From positions 1 through 64,000 of the forward strand of contig JAIEQC010000012.1 in the NCBI GenBank assembly GCA_019748055.1: a stretch of 64,000 bases of DNA, in the 5' to 3' direction. Of this stretch, positions 34,812-43,664 are shown piece after piece (position 1 is the first letter of the stretch; every line of letters begins with the position of its first letter). This stretch comes from Caulobacteraceae bacterium. Its GTDB lineage: Bacteria; Pseudomonadota; Alphaproteobacteria; Caulobacterales; Caulobacteraceae. The notes beneath the pieces were generated by a model that was not told where the DNA came from, searched no databases, and saw only the letters and a list, made by a program, of their open reading frames with translations. A program made the position numbers and the translations under genes.

Positions 34812-34847
34812 CCGAGGGCCGCCGGCAGCGATGTCGGCGGCCCTCGG
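34812..34847 (+). terminator. Strong hairpin between sciP and mnmA
   Basis: Thirteen-base perfect arms (CCGAGGGCCGCCG and its complement) enclose a 10-base loop, 28 bases after the sciP stop. There is no T-run behind it, so it is either a Rho-assisted or weak intrinsic terminator, or an mRNA 3'-end stabiliser for the sciP transcript. Confidence 0.55.
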
Positions 34848-34894
34848 CGCGTCCGGCCTCGAATTTGCGCCGGTTCGGCACTAAATGGCGCGCC

Positions 34895-36109
34895 ATGAGC
34901 CTGTCCGAGGACATCTGCCCGATCCCGGCCATCGCCCCCATGAGCGCCGACGGCGACATGGACGCGGCGATCGCTGCCGCGCGCGCGGCGGTCGACCTGC
35001 CGGTCGGCGCCCGCGTGGTGGCGGCCATGTCGGGCGGGGTGGACTCCACCGTCGTCGCCGCCCTGCTCCACAAGGCGGGCTACGACGTCGTCGGAGTGAC
35101 GCTTCAGCTTTACGACCACGGCGCGGCGCTGAAGAAGAAGGGGGCCTGCTGCGCCGGTCAGGACATTCACGACGCCCGTCTCGCCGCCGAGACGCTCGGC
35201 ATCCCGCACTACGTCCTGGACTACGAGTCACGCTTCCGCGACGCCGTAATCGACCAGTTCGCCGACAGCTATCTGCGCGGCCAGACGCCGGTGCCCTGCA
35301 TCCGCTGCAATCAAACGGTGAAGTTCCGCGACCTGCTGGACGTCGCACGCGACCTGGGGGCCGAGGCCATGGCCACCGGCCACTACGTCCGCCGGTCGCT
35401 CGGCGCCGACGGCCGCCCGCAGATGCGCAAGGCGATCGACCACTCGCGCGACCAGTCCTACTTCCTGTTCGCCACCACGCCGGAGCAGCTGGATTATCTG
35501 CGCTTCCCCCTGGCCGACCTGGAGAAGCCCCAGGTGCGGGGCGTCGCCGCCGAACTCGGCCTGCGCATCGCCGCCAAGCCCGACAGCCAGGACATCTGCT
35601 TCGTCCCGTCGGGCGACTATCGCTCCCTGATCGACAAGCTGCGTCCCGAAGGCCGTCAGGCCGGCGAGATCTTGCACATGGACGGGCGCGTGCTGGGATC
35701 CCACGCCGGCATCACCGACTACACCATCGGCCAGCGCCGCGGCCTGAACGTCGCGGTGGGCGAGCCGCTGTTCGTGACGAAGCTGGACCCCGTGCGCCGC
35801 CATGTCGTCGTCGGCCCGCGCGAGGCGCTGCTGACCGCCGCGCTCACGCTGGAAGAGACCAACTGGCTGGGCGACGCCCCGACGATGCTGGACGCCGCCC
35901 GCGCCGGCGCGCCGGTGCTGGCCCGCGTCCGCTCGACCCGCCCGCCCTCGCCCGCCCGGCTGACCCTGAGCGACGGCGTGATCGGCGTGGCCTTCGAGCG
36001 GGGCGAGGAAGGCGTGGCCCCCGGTCAGGCCTGCGCCCTGTACGACCCGGCCGACCCCGACCGCCTGATCGGCGGCGGCTTCATCCGCGAGACCACGGCT
36101 GTCGGCTGA
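34895..36109 (+). CDS. mnmA: tRNA 2-thiouridine(34) synthase MnmA
   Basis: The 404-residue enzyme thiolates U34 of tRNA for Lys, Glu and Gln. It has the ATP PP-loop [15 protein letters not shown], the first catalytic Cys in [12 protein letters not shown], the second in [12 protein letters not shown], and the [12 protein letters not shown] stretch of the beta-barrel domain. ATG 34895 is chosen since the in-frame sequence upstream is non-coding. A 30-residue N-terminal extension precedes the PP-loop, common in alphaproteobacteria. Downstream follows the hemerythrin-like gene. Confidence 0.96.
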   Translation: MSLSEDICPIPAIAPMSADGDMDAAIAAARAAVDLPVGARVVAAMSGGVDSTVVAALLHKAGYDVVGVTLQLYDHGAALKKKGACCAGQDIHDARLAAETLGIPHYVLDYESRFRDAVIDQFADSYLRGQTPVPCIRCNQTVKFRDLLDVARDLGAEAMATGHYVRRSLGADGRPQMRKAIDHSRDQSYFLFATTPEQLDYLRFPLADLEKPQVRGVAAELGLRIAAKPDSQDICFVPSGDYRSLIDKLRPEGRQAGEILHMDGRVLGSHAGITDYTIGQRRGLNVAVGEPLFVTKLDPVRRHVVVGPREALLTAALTLEETNWLGDAPTMLDAARAGAPVLARVRSTRPPSPARLTLSDGVIGVAFERGEEGVAPGQACALYDPADPDRLIGGGFIRETTAVG

Positions 36110-36149
36110 CCCCCACGATCTGGCGACGCGCGCCGGCCTGCCCGCCGAC

Positions 36150-36653
36150 ATGACGTGGCTGCGCGAGGCGCTTCCCCGCGACCGCTGGACCGCCCTGCAC
36201 GAGACCGCCGCCTTCTGGCTGCAGATGCACGACGGCTTCCGCCGCCAGCAGGCCGAAATGGCCGCCGCCATCGCCGACTGGCGGGCCCAAGGCGACGCCC
36301 GCGCCTTCCACGCCCGCCTGATCCCCGTGCTGCAGGCTCACCTCCAGCATCTCGACGGCCACCACCGGATCGAGAGCCGCCACTATTTCCCGCAGTTCCG
36401 TCGCGTCGAGCCGCGCATCCAGGCCGGCCTCGACCTGCTGGACCGCGACCACGACGCGGTGCACCACGATCTGGAGGCCATGCTGACCGCCGGCCGCGCC
36501 TTCCACGGCGAGATCCGCGCCGGAACGCCTGACCCCTCGACATCGGCAAATCGCCTCGCCGACGCCGTCACGGCCGCCGCGACCCCCATGCTCCGCCATC
36601 TGGAGGACGAGGAGGACATCGTCATTCCGCTGATCCAGAAGCACGGCGTCTGA
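36150..36653 (+). CDS. Hemerythrin HHE-type domain protein
   Basis: The 167-residue all-helical protein has His and Glu residues placed as in the hemerythrin/HHE cation-binding fold: LQMHDGFRRQQAEM, LQHLDGHHRIESRHYFPQF, DRDHDAVHHDLEAML and LRHLEDEEDIVIPLI. It probably binds a di-iron centre and may sense oxygen or nitric oxide, or store iron. The frame is open upstream to the mnmA end (17 or more codons without ATG, GTG or TTG), so a CTG start cannot be excluded. Confidence 0.8.
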   Translation: MTWLREALPRDRWTALHETAAFWLQMHDGFRRQQAEMAAAIADWRAQGDARAFHARLIPVLQAHLQHLDGHHRIESRHYFPQFRRVEPRIQAGLDLLDRDHDAVHHDLEAMLTAGRAFHGEIRAGTPDPSTSANRLADAVTAAATPMLRHLEDEEDIVIPLIQKHGV

Positions 36654-36659
36654 TCGGCC

Positions 36660-37490
36660 TCACCCCCGCGTCGGCATGATCCTGCGCCTTTGCCGGACCA
36701 GCGCCAGCGGCGCCCCGTCCAGTCCCTGAGCCGTGCCGTCCTCCACCGCCCAGCCGCCGCCCACGTCGCGGCTGACGAAGTGGAAATAGGCCCACCCCTC
36801 CGGCGACGTCTCCGGCGTGATCTCCGCCAGCAGGTCGGCGCGCAGGTCCACGCTGGCCGAGATCGCCGGTGGCGCCGGAAACGCCGTGAAATAGGTCGGA
36901 TACAGCCCGTCCAGCAGGAACAGCAGCCGCGCCTCGTCCAGCGGCAGGCCGTCGACGCACCGCATCCAGCAGCCCAGCTCGACCACCCCGCCCGCGTTCA
37001 GCCCGAACAGGCCCGGCCCCTTCGGGAAGCGGTGCTCGATGTGCCGCGTGAAGCCCGGCGCGAAGCCCGGGTCCAGCGGCGCCAACTCGGCCTCCAGCGG
37101 CGCGCACGGCACGGGCGGCATCGGACGCAGCCCCGGCCCCGCCACGTCGCGGCCGAAGGTGACCAGCGCCTGGATCGCCTGCCGGTCCCCCTGCCCCGCC
37201 GCCACCGAGGCATAGGCCACGTTGCGCCCGCCCCTCAGCAGGGTCGGCGCGAAGTCGATCTCCTCCAACCGCGCGGCCGCCAGATACTGGATCGTCAGGC
37301 TGCGGATCGGCGTCGCGATCCCCAGCCCCTTGCGCGCCGCCTCCCCCGCCAGCGCCGCCATCAGCCCGCCGAACGGCGCGCCCTTCAGCGGGTCGACCGC
37401 CTGCGGCGCATTGGAGAAGGACGTGTCCAGCCGCGCGCGCCAGGCGTCACCGGCCGGCGTCAGGGTCAGGGCTTCGGAGAGTGTCGTCAT
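36660..37490 (-). CDS. Acyl-CoA thioesterase-like protein (TesB-type double hotdog)
   Basis: The 276-residue protein matches the acyl-CoA thioesterase domain family: FGGLMAALAGEAARKGLGIA, SLTIQYLAAARLEEIDFAPT, LRGGRNVAYASVAAGQGDRQ and, in the second hotdog, ISASVDLRADLL with AYFHFVSRDVGGGWAVEDG. It would hydrolyse acyl-CoA; chain length is unknown. ATG 37490 is preferred to an upstream frame opening at 37628. The gene is divergent from the HxlR regulator, which probably controls it. Confidence 0.8.
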   Translation of the reverse strand: MTTLSEALTLTPAGDAWRARLDTSFSNAPQAVDPLKGAPFGGLMAALAGEAARKGLGIATPIRSLTIQYLAAARLEEIDFAPTLLRGGRNVAYASVAAGQGDRQAIQALVTFGRDVAGPGLRPMPPVPCAPLEAELAPLDPGFAPGFTRHIEHRFPKGPGLFGLNAGGVVELGCWMRCVDGLPLDEARLLFLLDGLYPTYFTAFPAPPAISASVDLRADLLAEITPETSPEGWAYFHFVSRDVGGGWAVEDGTAQGLDGAPLALVRQRRRIMPTRG

Positions 37491-37656
37491 CGCCGCCTTG
37501 TCGCACGAAAGGAGCGGCGGAGGCGTCTCCACCTCCGCCCAGTCTGGGAATCGGGGCCGCCGGAAACGGCAAGTCCGTAGCGAAACGAAACTTACTAGGT
37601 CCGTTCCGAATGGCAACCCTCTTGTCAAACCGCTGACGCAGGGTCACTTTCAGCCG

Positions 37657-38148
37657 ATGGGACGCACCGCCGACTACTCGCGCCAGAGCTGCTCGATCGC
37701 CGCCACGCTGGAGGTGATCGGCGACCCGTGGACGCTGCTGGTCGTGCGCGACGCCTTCAACGGCGTGACCCGCTTCGAGCAGTGGCAGGAGCGGCTGGGC
37801 GTGGCCCGAAACGTCCTGGCCGCCCGGCTCAAGAGCCTGGTCCAGCACGGCGTGCTGGAACCGCGCCTCTATTCCGAGCGCCCGCCGCGCAACGAATACG
37901 TTCTGACCGCCAAGGGCAAGGATCTGTACGGCGTGCTGGTCACCCTGCACGGCTGGGGCGCTCGCCACGTCTACGGCGAGGCTGACTCCGGCATCTCCAT
38001 GATCCACAAGACCTGCGGCGGCGACCTCCAGCCCCGCATCGCCTGCGGCTGCTGCGGCGCGATCGTGAAGCCGCGCGACATCCAGCTGACCCTGACCGCC
38101 GATCGCCCCACCGTGGGCGACGTCATGCCCGACGACAAGGCGGCCTGA
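37657..38148 (+). CDS. HxlR family transcriptional regulator
   Basis: The 163-residue protein has an HxlR winged helix: CSIAATLEVIGDPWTLLVVR, FEQWQERLGVARNVLAARLK, and YVLTAKGKDLYGVLVTLHGW. After it comes a Cys-rich tail (HKTCGGDLQPRIACGCCGAI) that could bind metal or sense redox state. The 166-base gap to the divergent thioesterase holds the near-palindrome ACTTACTAGGT (37590-37600), a possible operator. ATG 37657 is the family-typical start; a longer upstream frame is a shadow. Confidence 0.9.
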   Translation: MGRTADYSRQSCSIAATLEVIGDPWTLLVVRDAFNGVTRFEQWQERLGVARNVLAARLKSLVQHGVLEPRLYSERPPRNEYVLTAKGKDLYGVLVTLHGWGARHVYGEADSGISMIHKTCGGDLQPRIACGCCGAIVKPRDIQLTLTADRPTVGDVMPDDKAA

Positions 38149-38202
38149 CCGTCAGGTCCGGGAGGCTGGCGCGAGCCCGCCGGGCGGCGTAGCGCTGGCG
38201 TC

Positions 38203-39609
38203 ATGCGGCTCGGCCTCATCCTCGCCCTCCTCCTGCTGACGGCCGTGCCCGCCGCGGCCCAGGATCCCGCGCGCATCCAGTCCGACGTGCGCGAGGGTCA
38301 GCGCCTGATGGCACAGGGGCGCCCCGCCGAGGCCGAGCCCCTTTTCGCCCGCGCCGCCCACGACGCCCGCACGCTGTGGGGCGACTCCTCGCCCGACGCC
38401 GGCAGCCTCCGACTGCTCCACGCCAACGCCGTCGAGGATCAGGGCCGCCTGACCCAGGCGGAGGCGCTGTATCGCGACGCCCTGTCGACGCTGGAGCGCG
38501 CGACCGAGCCGGGCCATCCCCGCCGGGGCTGGGCCCTGAACGATCTGGGCCTGAACCTGCACAAACAGGGCCGTCACGCCGAGGCGCTGGAGCTGACGAC
38601 GCGCGCCGTAGACCTGCGCACCGCGACCGAAGGGCCCGACGCGCCCCCCACTCTCACCTCGCTGAACAATCTCGCCTCGATCCTGCGGGCGCTGGGCCGG
38701 TTCGAGGAATCCGCCGCCCTGCAGCGCCGCGTGCTGTCAGTGCGTCAGGCGACCTTGGCACCCGACGACCCCGAGCTGGGCCTGACGCTGAACAACCTCG
38801 GCGCCGTGCTCCTGGATCTCGACCGGCCGGCGGAGGCGGAGGCGACCCTGCGCCGCGCCGCCGCCGTGCGCGACCGCGCACTGGGCCCTGACCATCCCCT
38901 GACGGCCCAGACGCGCATCCTGCTGGCCGAGGCCCTGGCCCGCGACGGTCGCCTCGACGCCGCCTGGGACATCCAGGGCCAGGCGATCGCGGCGCTGGAG
39001 CGCGCAGGCGCAACGACCGACCTCGCCGCCGCCCTATCCGCCCGGGCCGATCTTGCGCTCACCCTCGGACAGCTGGACGAGGCCTTGTCCGCCGCAGAGC
39101 GCGCGCTGACCCTGCGCCGCGCCGCCTTGCCGCCCGACCACCCCGACGTCGCCGGTTCCCTGACCGTCCTGGCCGACGTCCATCTCGCGGCCGAGCGTCC
39201 GGACCGGGCCCTGCCCCTCCTGGAGGAAGCGCTGGCCCTGACCCGCCGCGCCCTCGGGCCCGACCATGTAAACGCCCTGCGCATCCTGTCCCTGCTCGGC
39301 CTCACCGAAGGCGAACTCGGCCGCGCCGATCAGGCCCTGGAGCGCATGGCCGAAGCCGCGGCGCTGGCGGACCGGACCCTGCCGCCCGGCCATCTCGGCC
39401 GTCTTGCGACCACCGCCGACCACGGCGCGGCGCTGGCCGCCGCCCGGCGTCCGCAGGAGGCCCTGCCCCTGCTCCGCTCGGCGGCGGCCGGTCTCCGCGA
39501 CCACGGGGTCCGCCCTATGTCGGGGGCCGACGACGTCGAGCGCGACGCCTTCGCCCACGTCTGGCGCCTGACGGTCACCGCAGCGTGGGATGCGGCGCAC
39601 AGCGACTGA
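38203..39609 (+). CDS. Exported tetratricopeptide (kinesin light chain-like) repeat protein
   Basis: The 468-residue protein has a Sec signal peptide (MRLGLILALLLLTAVPAAAQ) and about eight TPR units of the 42-residue kinesin light chain type, each with a LGPDHP or similar loop (for example ALGPDHPLTAQTRILLAEAL, ALPPDHPDVAGSLTVLADVH). It is probably a periplasmic protein-binding scaffold. The partner is unknown. It stands alone, 54 bases after the HxlR gene in the same direction. Confidence 0.82.
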   Translation: MRLGLILALLLLTAVPAAAQDPARIQSDVREGQRLMAQGRPAEAEPLFARAAHDARTLWGDSSPDAGSLRLLHANAVEDQGRLTQAEALYRDALSTLERATEPGHPRRGWALNDLGLNLHKQGRHAEALELTTRAVDLRTATEGPDAPPTLTSLNNLASILRALGRFEESAALQRRVLSVRQATLAPDDPELGLTLNNLGAVLLDLDRPAEAEATLRRAAAVRDRALGPDHPLTAQTRILLAEALARDGRLDAAWDIQGQAIAALERAGATTDLAAALSARADLALTLGQLDEALSAAERALTLRRAALPPDHPDVAGSLTVLADVHLAAERPDRALPLLEEALALTRRALGPDHVNALRILSLLGLTEGELGRADQALERMAEAAALADRTLPPGHLGRLATTADHGAALAAARRPQEALPLLRSAAAGLRDHGVRPMSGADDVERDAFAHVWRLTVTAAWDAAHSD

Positions 39610-39670
39610 GCACTTGCAACATAACGCCGAAGCCGCGATCTACTCCGCCTGAGTTTCGAAAGGCCACGTC

Positions 39671-40852
39671 ATGTCCGATCCCGTCGTCATCTGCTCCTTC
39701 GCCCGCACGCCGATGGGCGGCTTCCAGGGCGCCCTCAGCGGCGTGAAGGCCACCGAGCTGGGCGCGGCGGCGGTCAAGGCGGCGGTCGAGCGCGCGGGCG
39801 TGCCGGCGGACAAGGTCGACCAGATCTTCATGGGCTGCGTCCTGCCCGCCGGCCTGGGGCAAGCCCCGGCGCGTCAGGCGGCCATCGGGGCCGGTCTGGG
39901 TCAGCACGTGGAAGCGACGACGGTCAACAAGATGTGCGGCTCGGGCCTGCAGGCGGCCATGATGGCCCACGACGCGCTGAAGGCCGGGACCGCCGACGTG
40001 ATCGTGGCGGGCGGCATGGAGTCCATGACCGGCGCCCCCTACGTCATGAACAAGCACCGCGGCGGCGCCCGCATCGGCCACGACGTCATCGTCGACACCA
40101 TGTACATGGACGGTCTGGAGGACGCCTACACCCCCGGCAAGCTGATGGGCGCCTTCGCCGAGGACGCCGCGGGCATGTACCAGTTCACCCGCGAGCAGCA
40201 GGACGAGTACGCGCTGGAAAGCCTGCGTCGCGCCACCGCCGCCATCGCCGACGGAGCCTTCAAGGCCGAGATCACGCCGGTCGAGGTCAAGACCCGCGCC
40301 GGCGTGGAGACGATCGACACCGACGAACAGCCCGGCAAGGCCCGCCCCGACAAGATCCCGACGCTCAAGCCCGCATTCGCCAAGGACGGCACCATCACCG
40401 CCGCCAACGCCTCTTCCATCTCCGACGGCGCCGCCGCCCTGGTCATGACGCGCGAGAGCGTGGCCAAGGCCATGGGCCTGCCGATCGTCGCCCGCGTGGT
40501 CAGCCATGCCGCCCATGCGCACGAGCCCGGCCTGTTCACCACCGCCCCCGTGCCCGCCATGAAGAAGGCGCTGGAGAAGGCCGGCTGGACCGCCGCCGAC
40601 GTCGATCTGTGGGAGGTGAACGAGGCCTTCGCCGTCGTCGCCATGATCGCCCAGAAGGAACTGGGCATCGACCGGGCCAAGCTGAACGTCAACGGCGGCG
40701 CGACCGCGCTCGGCCACCCCATCGGCGCCTCGGGCGCGCGCATCCTGTCGACCCTGCTGGCGGCGCTTCAGGCGCGCGGCGGCAAGAAGGGCATGGCGTC
40801 GCTGTGCATCGGCGGCGGCGAGGCCGTGGCGATGGCGGTGGAGCTGGCCTGA
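39671..40852 (+). CDS. Acetyl-CoA C-acetyltransferase (thiolase)
   Basis: The 393-residue thiolase has the acyl-accepting Cys in TTVNKMCGSGLQAAMM, the LWEVNEAFAVVAM stretch, and the active-site His in NGGATALGHPIGASGAR; the second catalytic Cys is in SLCIGGGEAVAM. It condenses two acetyl-CoA to acetoacetyl-CoA or runs in reverse. With the CoA-transferase genes at 21.5-23 kb it would link acetoacetate and PHB turnover to the TCA cycle. PhaA and AtoB cannot be told apart from sequence alone. Confidence 0.95.
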   Translation: MSDPVVICSFARTPMGGFQGALSGVKATELGAAAVKAAVERAGVPADKVDQIFMGCVLPAGLGQAPARQAAIGAGLGQHVEATTVNKMCGSGLQAAMMAHDALKAGTADVIVAGGMESMTGAPYVMNKHRGGARIGHDVIVDTMYMDGLEDAYTPGKLMGAFAEDAAGMYQFTREQQDEYALESLRRATAAIADGAFKAEITPVEVKTRAGVETIDTDEQPGKARPDKIPTLKPAFAKDGTITAANASSISDGAAALVMTRESVAKAMGLPIVARVVSHAAHAHEPGLFTTAPVPAMKKALEKAGWTAADVDLWEVNEAFAVVAMIAQKELGIDRAKLNVNGGATALGHPIGASGARILSTLLAALQARGGKKGMASLCIGGGEAVAMAVELA

Positions 40853-40856
40853 CGGA

Positions 40857-41273
40857 TCAGGCCGCGTCCAGTCGGGGACGCAGCATGGACAGGTCGTAGC
40901 CCGCGGCAGCGGCGATCGACAGGATCTCGTCCGTCGGTCGCTTGCCCGCCTGCGACAGCGCCCAGAGCGCCGTCGAGCGCGTGCCGGTGCGGCAATAGGC
41001 GAGAACCGGCCCGGGCAGCTCGTCCAGAGCGGCGGAGAAGGCAGCGGCGTCCTCCGTCGACAGACTGGGCATGGTCACCGGCAAGCGATGGAACTCCAGG
41101 CCCGCGGCGCGCGCGGCCGCCTCCATGGCGTCCGTGGACGGTTGGCCCGGCTCCTCACCGTCCGGCCGGTTGACGAGCACGGCCCGGAAGCCCGAGGCGG
41201 CGATTTCTGCCATCGCGTCCGGCGGCATCTGGGGCGACACCGACAGCCCATCGGTGAGCTTGCGTCCGATCAT
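40857..41273 (-). CDS. TIGR01244-type sulfurtransferase/phosphatase-like protein (DUF442)
   Basis: The 138-residue protein resembles the beta-lactamase hydrolase-like/DUF442 family, with a dual-specificity phosphatase fold and the active-site loop AYCRTGTRS near residue 100. VLVNRPDGEEPGQP and HRLPVTMPSLS are family features. Members are sulfide- or persulfide-related, but function is not settled. ATG 41273 follows an AAGGAG site and is preferred to TTG 41288. It is downstream of the amidohydrolase gene. Confidence 0.8.
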   Translation of the reverse strand: MIGRKLTDGLSVSPQMPPDAMAEIAASGFRAVLVNRPDGEEPGQPSTDAMEAAARAAGLEFHRLPVTMPSLSTEDAAAFSAALDELPGPVLAYCRTGTRSTALWALSQAGKRPTDEILSIAAAAGYDLSMLRPRLDAA

Positions 41274-41284
41274 TTGGAGCTCCT

Positions 41285-42604
41285 TCAACGATCGTTGCGA
41301 TAGGTGACGCCGCCGCGCATTACGAAGACGACCCGCTCCAGAACGGTCACATCCTCCAGCGGGTCGCCGCGGACGGCGATCAGGTCGGCGGGCATGCCCG
41401 GCAGCAGGCGGCCCGCCTGGTCCCGAATGCCCAGATGCTCCGCAGCGTTTACTGTGGCGGTCTGCACCGCCTCCAGCGGAGTCAGGCCGGCGCGGACCAG
41501 CAGGGCGAACTCCCCGGCGTTGTCGCCATGCGCCGAGACGCCGCTGTCGGTGCCGAAGGCGATGCGGACCCGGCCCCGGTGCGCGCGGCCGGCCATGTCC
41601 AGCATGCGCGGCCCGGCCTCCAGCGCCTTGGCCGTCTGGGCCGGGGTGAAGAAGTTGTCGGGCCCCGAGGCGACGCGGGCCACATAGTCGCCGGCCATCA
41701 GGGTGGGGACCAGCCAGGCGCCGTTCTCGCGCATCAGGCGGATGCCCTCGTCGTCCAGATAGGTGCCGTGCTCGATCGAGTCGCCGCCGGCGCGCAGGAA
41801 GGCGTTGATGCCGTCGGCGCCGTGGGCGTGGGCGGTGACCTTGCGGCCCATGCGATGGGCGACCTCGACGATGGCGGCCAGTTCGGCGTCGGTGAACTGC
41901 TGGCCCAGACCGGCGGCGGTGTTCGACAGGACGCCGCCGGTCGAGGTGATCTTGATCACATCGGCGCCGGCGCGGACCTGGGTGCGGACGGCGCGCATGC
42001 AGTCGTCAGGGCCGGAGCAGATCGATTCCGACGACAGGACGTGCAGCACGTCCTCGCGATAGCCGTTGGCATCGCCGTGCCCGCCGTGGACGGAGACCGA
42101 CGAGCCCGAGGCGATGATGCGCGGGCCGATCACGTCGCCGCGGGCGACGCCGTCGCGAAGGGCGAAGATGGCGTCGTTGGGCGCGCCAAGGTCCGCCACG
42201 GTGGTGAAGCCCGCCATCAGCGTCTTGCGGGCGTTGCCGGCGCCCACGATGGCGCGGTCGGCGGAGTCCAGCGTCACGGCCTGAAGCCGCGCATTCGGAT
42301 TCTGCTCGCTGGTCAGATGGACGTGGGAATCGATGAGGCCGGGCAGGACGAAGGCGTCCCGCAGGTCGATGACCGTGCCCTCCCCGACGAAGCCGTCGCG
42401 GATCTCGACGACCCGGTTCCCGGTGATCACCAAAGTTTTATCGCGCTGCACAACGCCGTTCGACGGGTCCGCGAGCAGGCGTCCCGCATGGACGAACACG
42501 GTTCCCCCGTTCGGCGAAACCGGCGGCTGCGCGGGGGTTTGCTGGGCGAAGGCTCCCCCAGCCAGACAAACCCATGCGGCCGCTGCGGCGATGATCGATC
42601 TCAT
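41285..42604 (-). CDS. Exported amidohydrolase family protein (Xaa-Pro dipeptidase/imidazolonepropionase-like)
   Basis: The 439-residue metal-dependent hydrolase has a Sec signal peptide (RSIIAAAAAWVCLAGGAFAQ), the zinc motif LPGLIDSHVHL, carboxylated-Lys region DVIKITSTGG, HRMGRKVTAHAHG, IEHGTYLDDEG and the Asp in IAFGTDSGVSAHGDN. It is probably periplasmic. This subgroup includes L-amino-acid dipeptidases (Sgx9260-like) and other secreted amidohydrolases; the substrate is unknown. ATG 42604 places the signal peptide at the N-terminus. Confidence 0.85.
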   Translation of the reverse strand: MRSIIAAAAAWVCLAGGAFAQQTPAQPPVSPNGGTVFVHAGRLLADPSNGVVQRDKTLVITGNRVVEIRDGFVGEGTVIDLRDAFVLPGLIDSHVHLTSEQNPNARLQAVTLDSADRAIVGAGNARKTLMAGFTTVADLGAPNDAIFALRDGVARGDVIGPRIIASGSSVSVHGGHGDANGYREDVLHVLSSESICSGPDDCMRAVRTQVRAGADVIKITSTGGVLSNTAAGLGQQFTDAELAAIVEVAHRMGRKVTAHAHGADGINAFLRAGGDSIEHGTYLDDEGIRLMRENGAWLVPTLMAGDYVARVASGPDNFFTPAQTAKALEAGPRMLDMAGRAHRGRVRIAFGTDSGVSAHGDNAGEFALLVRAGLTPLEAVQTATVNAAEHLGIRDQAGRLLPGMPADLIAVRGDPLEDVTVLERVVFVMRGGVTYRNDR

Positions 42605-42731
42605 GGAACCCCTCCCGGTACGTCGCTTGCACCCTAGAGCATGTTCGCCTGCGGCCAAGGCTCAGGTTGAAACGAAACGGCGGTTTTGAAACACTGCGTC
42701 ACAATCGGTGTAACCGCTACGAGGGCGTCGC

Positions 42732-43430
42732 ATGCGGGTTTCGAGACGGGGATTGATCCTGGGCGGTTCGGCCTTGCTGGCGGGCTGTTCGTCGGCGGCG
42801 CAGAGCGTGCAGCCGGTCGCGCCGCTGGCGACCTTGATCGAGACCCCGCCGCCCCCCGCGCCCGCCGTCGAGGTCGCCGTCGTCGACCCGGTGGTCGCGC
42901 CGCCGCTGGATCCGCGCGGACTGATCCGCAAGGAGCTGATGGATCGCGCCATGGCCGCGTTGGACATCCACCACGCCAAAATCCCCAACCGCGACCGGAT
43001 GTACGTCGTGGACTTCAAGCGCCACTCGGGCGAGGAGCGGCTGTACGAGGTCGACCTGCACGCCGGGTCGGTCAAGGTGCTGCGGACCAGCCACGGTCGA
43101 GGCTCGGACCCGGATCACAGCGGCTTCGCCCGCAACTTCTCCAACGTTCCGGAGAGCTATTGCTCGTCGGTCGGATCCTATGTGACGGCCGGTCCGTCTT
43201 GGGGACCTCTGCAGGGGCCGAACGTCCTGCTGGACGGGCTGGAGTACTCCAACGACAAGGCCCGCGAGCGCGCGATCATCGTGCACGGCGCGGACTATGC
43301 CGATCCCGACTTCCTGGCCCGTGAGGGCAAACTGGGTCGCAGCTACGGCTGCTTCTCGGTGGCCCACGCCGACCTTCCGGACCTGCGCGAGCGGATGGGT
43401 CAGGGACGGCTGCTGTTCGCCTTCGCCTGA
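42732..43430 (+). CDS. Murein L,D-transpeptidase catalytic domain family protein (YkuD_2)
   Basis: The 232-residue protein has an N-terminal RRGLILGGSALLAGCSS, compatible with a Tat signal or lipoprotein anchor, a Pro-rich linker and a catalytic domain. The domain shows AMAALDIHHAKIPNRDRMYV, HGRGSDPDHSG, IIVHGADYADPDFL and GRSYGCFSV, matching the H-x(n)-S-x-G-C motif of L,D-transpeptidases. It probably acts on 3-3 cross-links in peptidoglycan. It is divergent from the amidohydrolase and convergent with the small ORF after aceA. Confidence 0.88.
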   Translation: MRVSRRGLILGGSALLAGCSSAAQSVQPVAPLATLIETPPPPAPAVEVAVVDPVVAPPLDPRGLIRKELMDRAMAALDIHHAKIPNRDRMYVVDFKRHSGEERLYEVDLHAGSVKVLRTSHGRGSDPDHSGFARNFSNVPESYCSSVGSYVTAGPSWGPLQGPNVLLDGLEYSNDKARERAIIVHGADYADPDFLAREGKLGRSYGCFSVAHADLPDLRERMGQGRLLFAFA

Positions 43431-43440
43431 CCCCCAGGCT

Positions 43441-43650
43441 TCACTCGTAACCGTGCGCGGCCTCGTTGATGACCTGGCTGGGCATCTTGGAGAAGTCGAC
43501 GCTGACCGGCTGGGCCGCCTTGGCGCGGAAGGTGCGGATGACGTGGTTCAGGCGCTTGCGCACCTCCGCCTCGGCTTCGGTTCCGGGCTGCAGGGCCAAG
43601 GGGGCGAGGCAGAAGTCGATGATGGCGTCGGGATTGCTGATCGGCTGCAT
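43441..43650 (-). CDS. Small conserved-looking protein downstream of aceA
   Basis: The 69-residue product (MQPISNPDAIIDFCLAPLAL onward) has no signal peptide or membrane segment and ends in INEAAHGYE. A GGAGACGACC element precedes the ATG at 43650, 14 bases after the aceA stop, so it is probably the second gene of the aceA transcript. The family is not recognised. The reading frame stays open far upstream, but that is the complement of aceA. A role in glyoxylate metabolism is only guilt by association. Confidence 0.65.
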   Translation of the reverse strand: MQPISNPDAIIDFCLAPLALQPGTEAEAEVRKRLNHVIRTFRAKAAQPVSVDFSKMPSQVINEAAHGYE

Positions 43651-43664
43651 GGTCGTCTCCGGGG

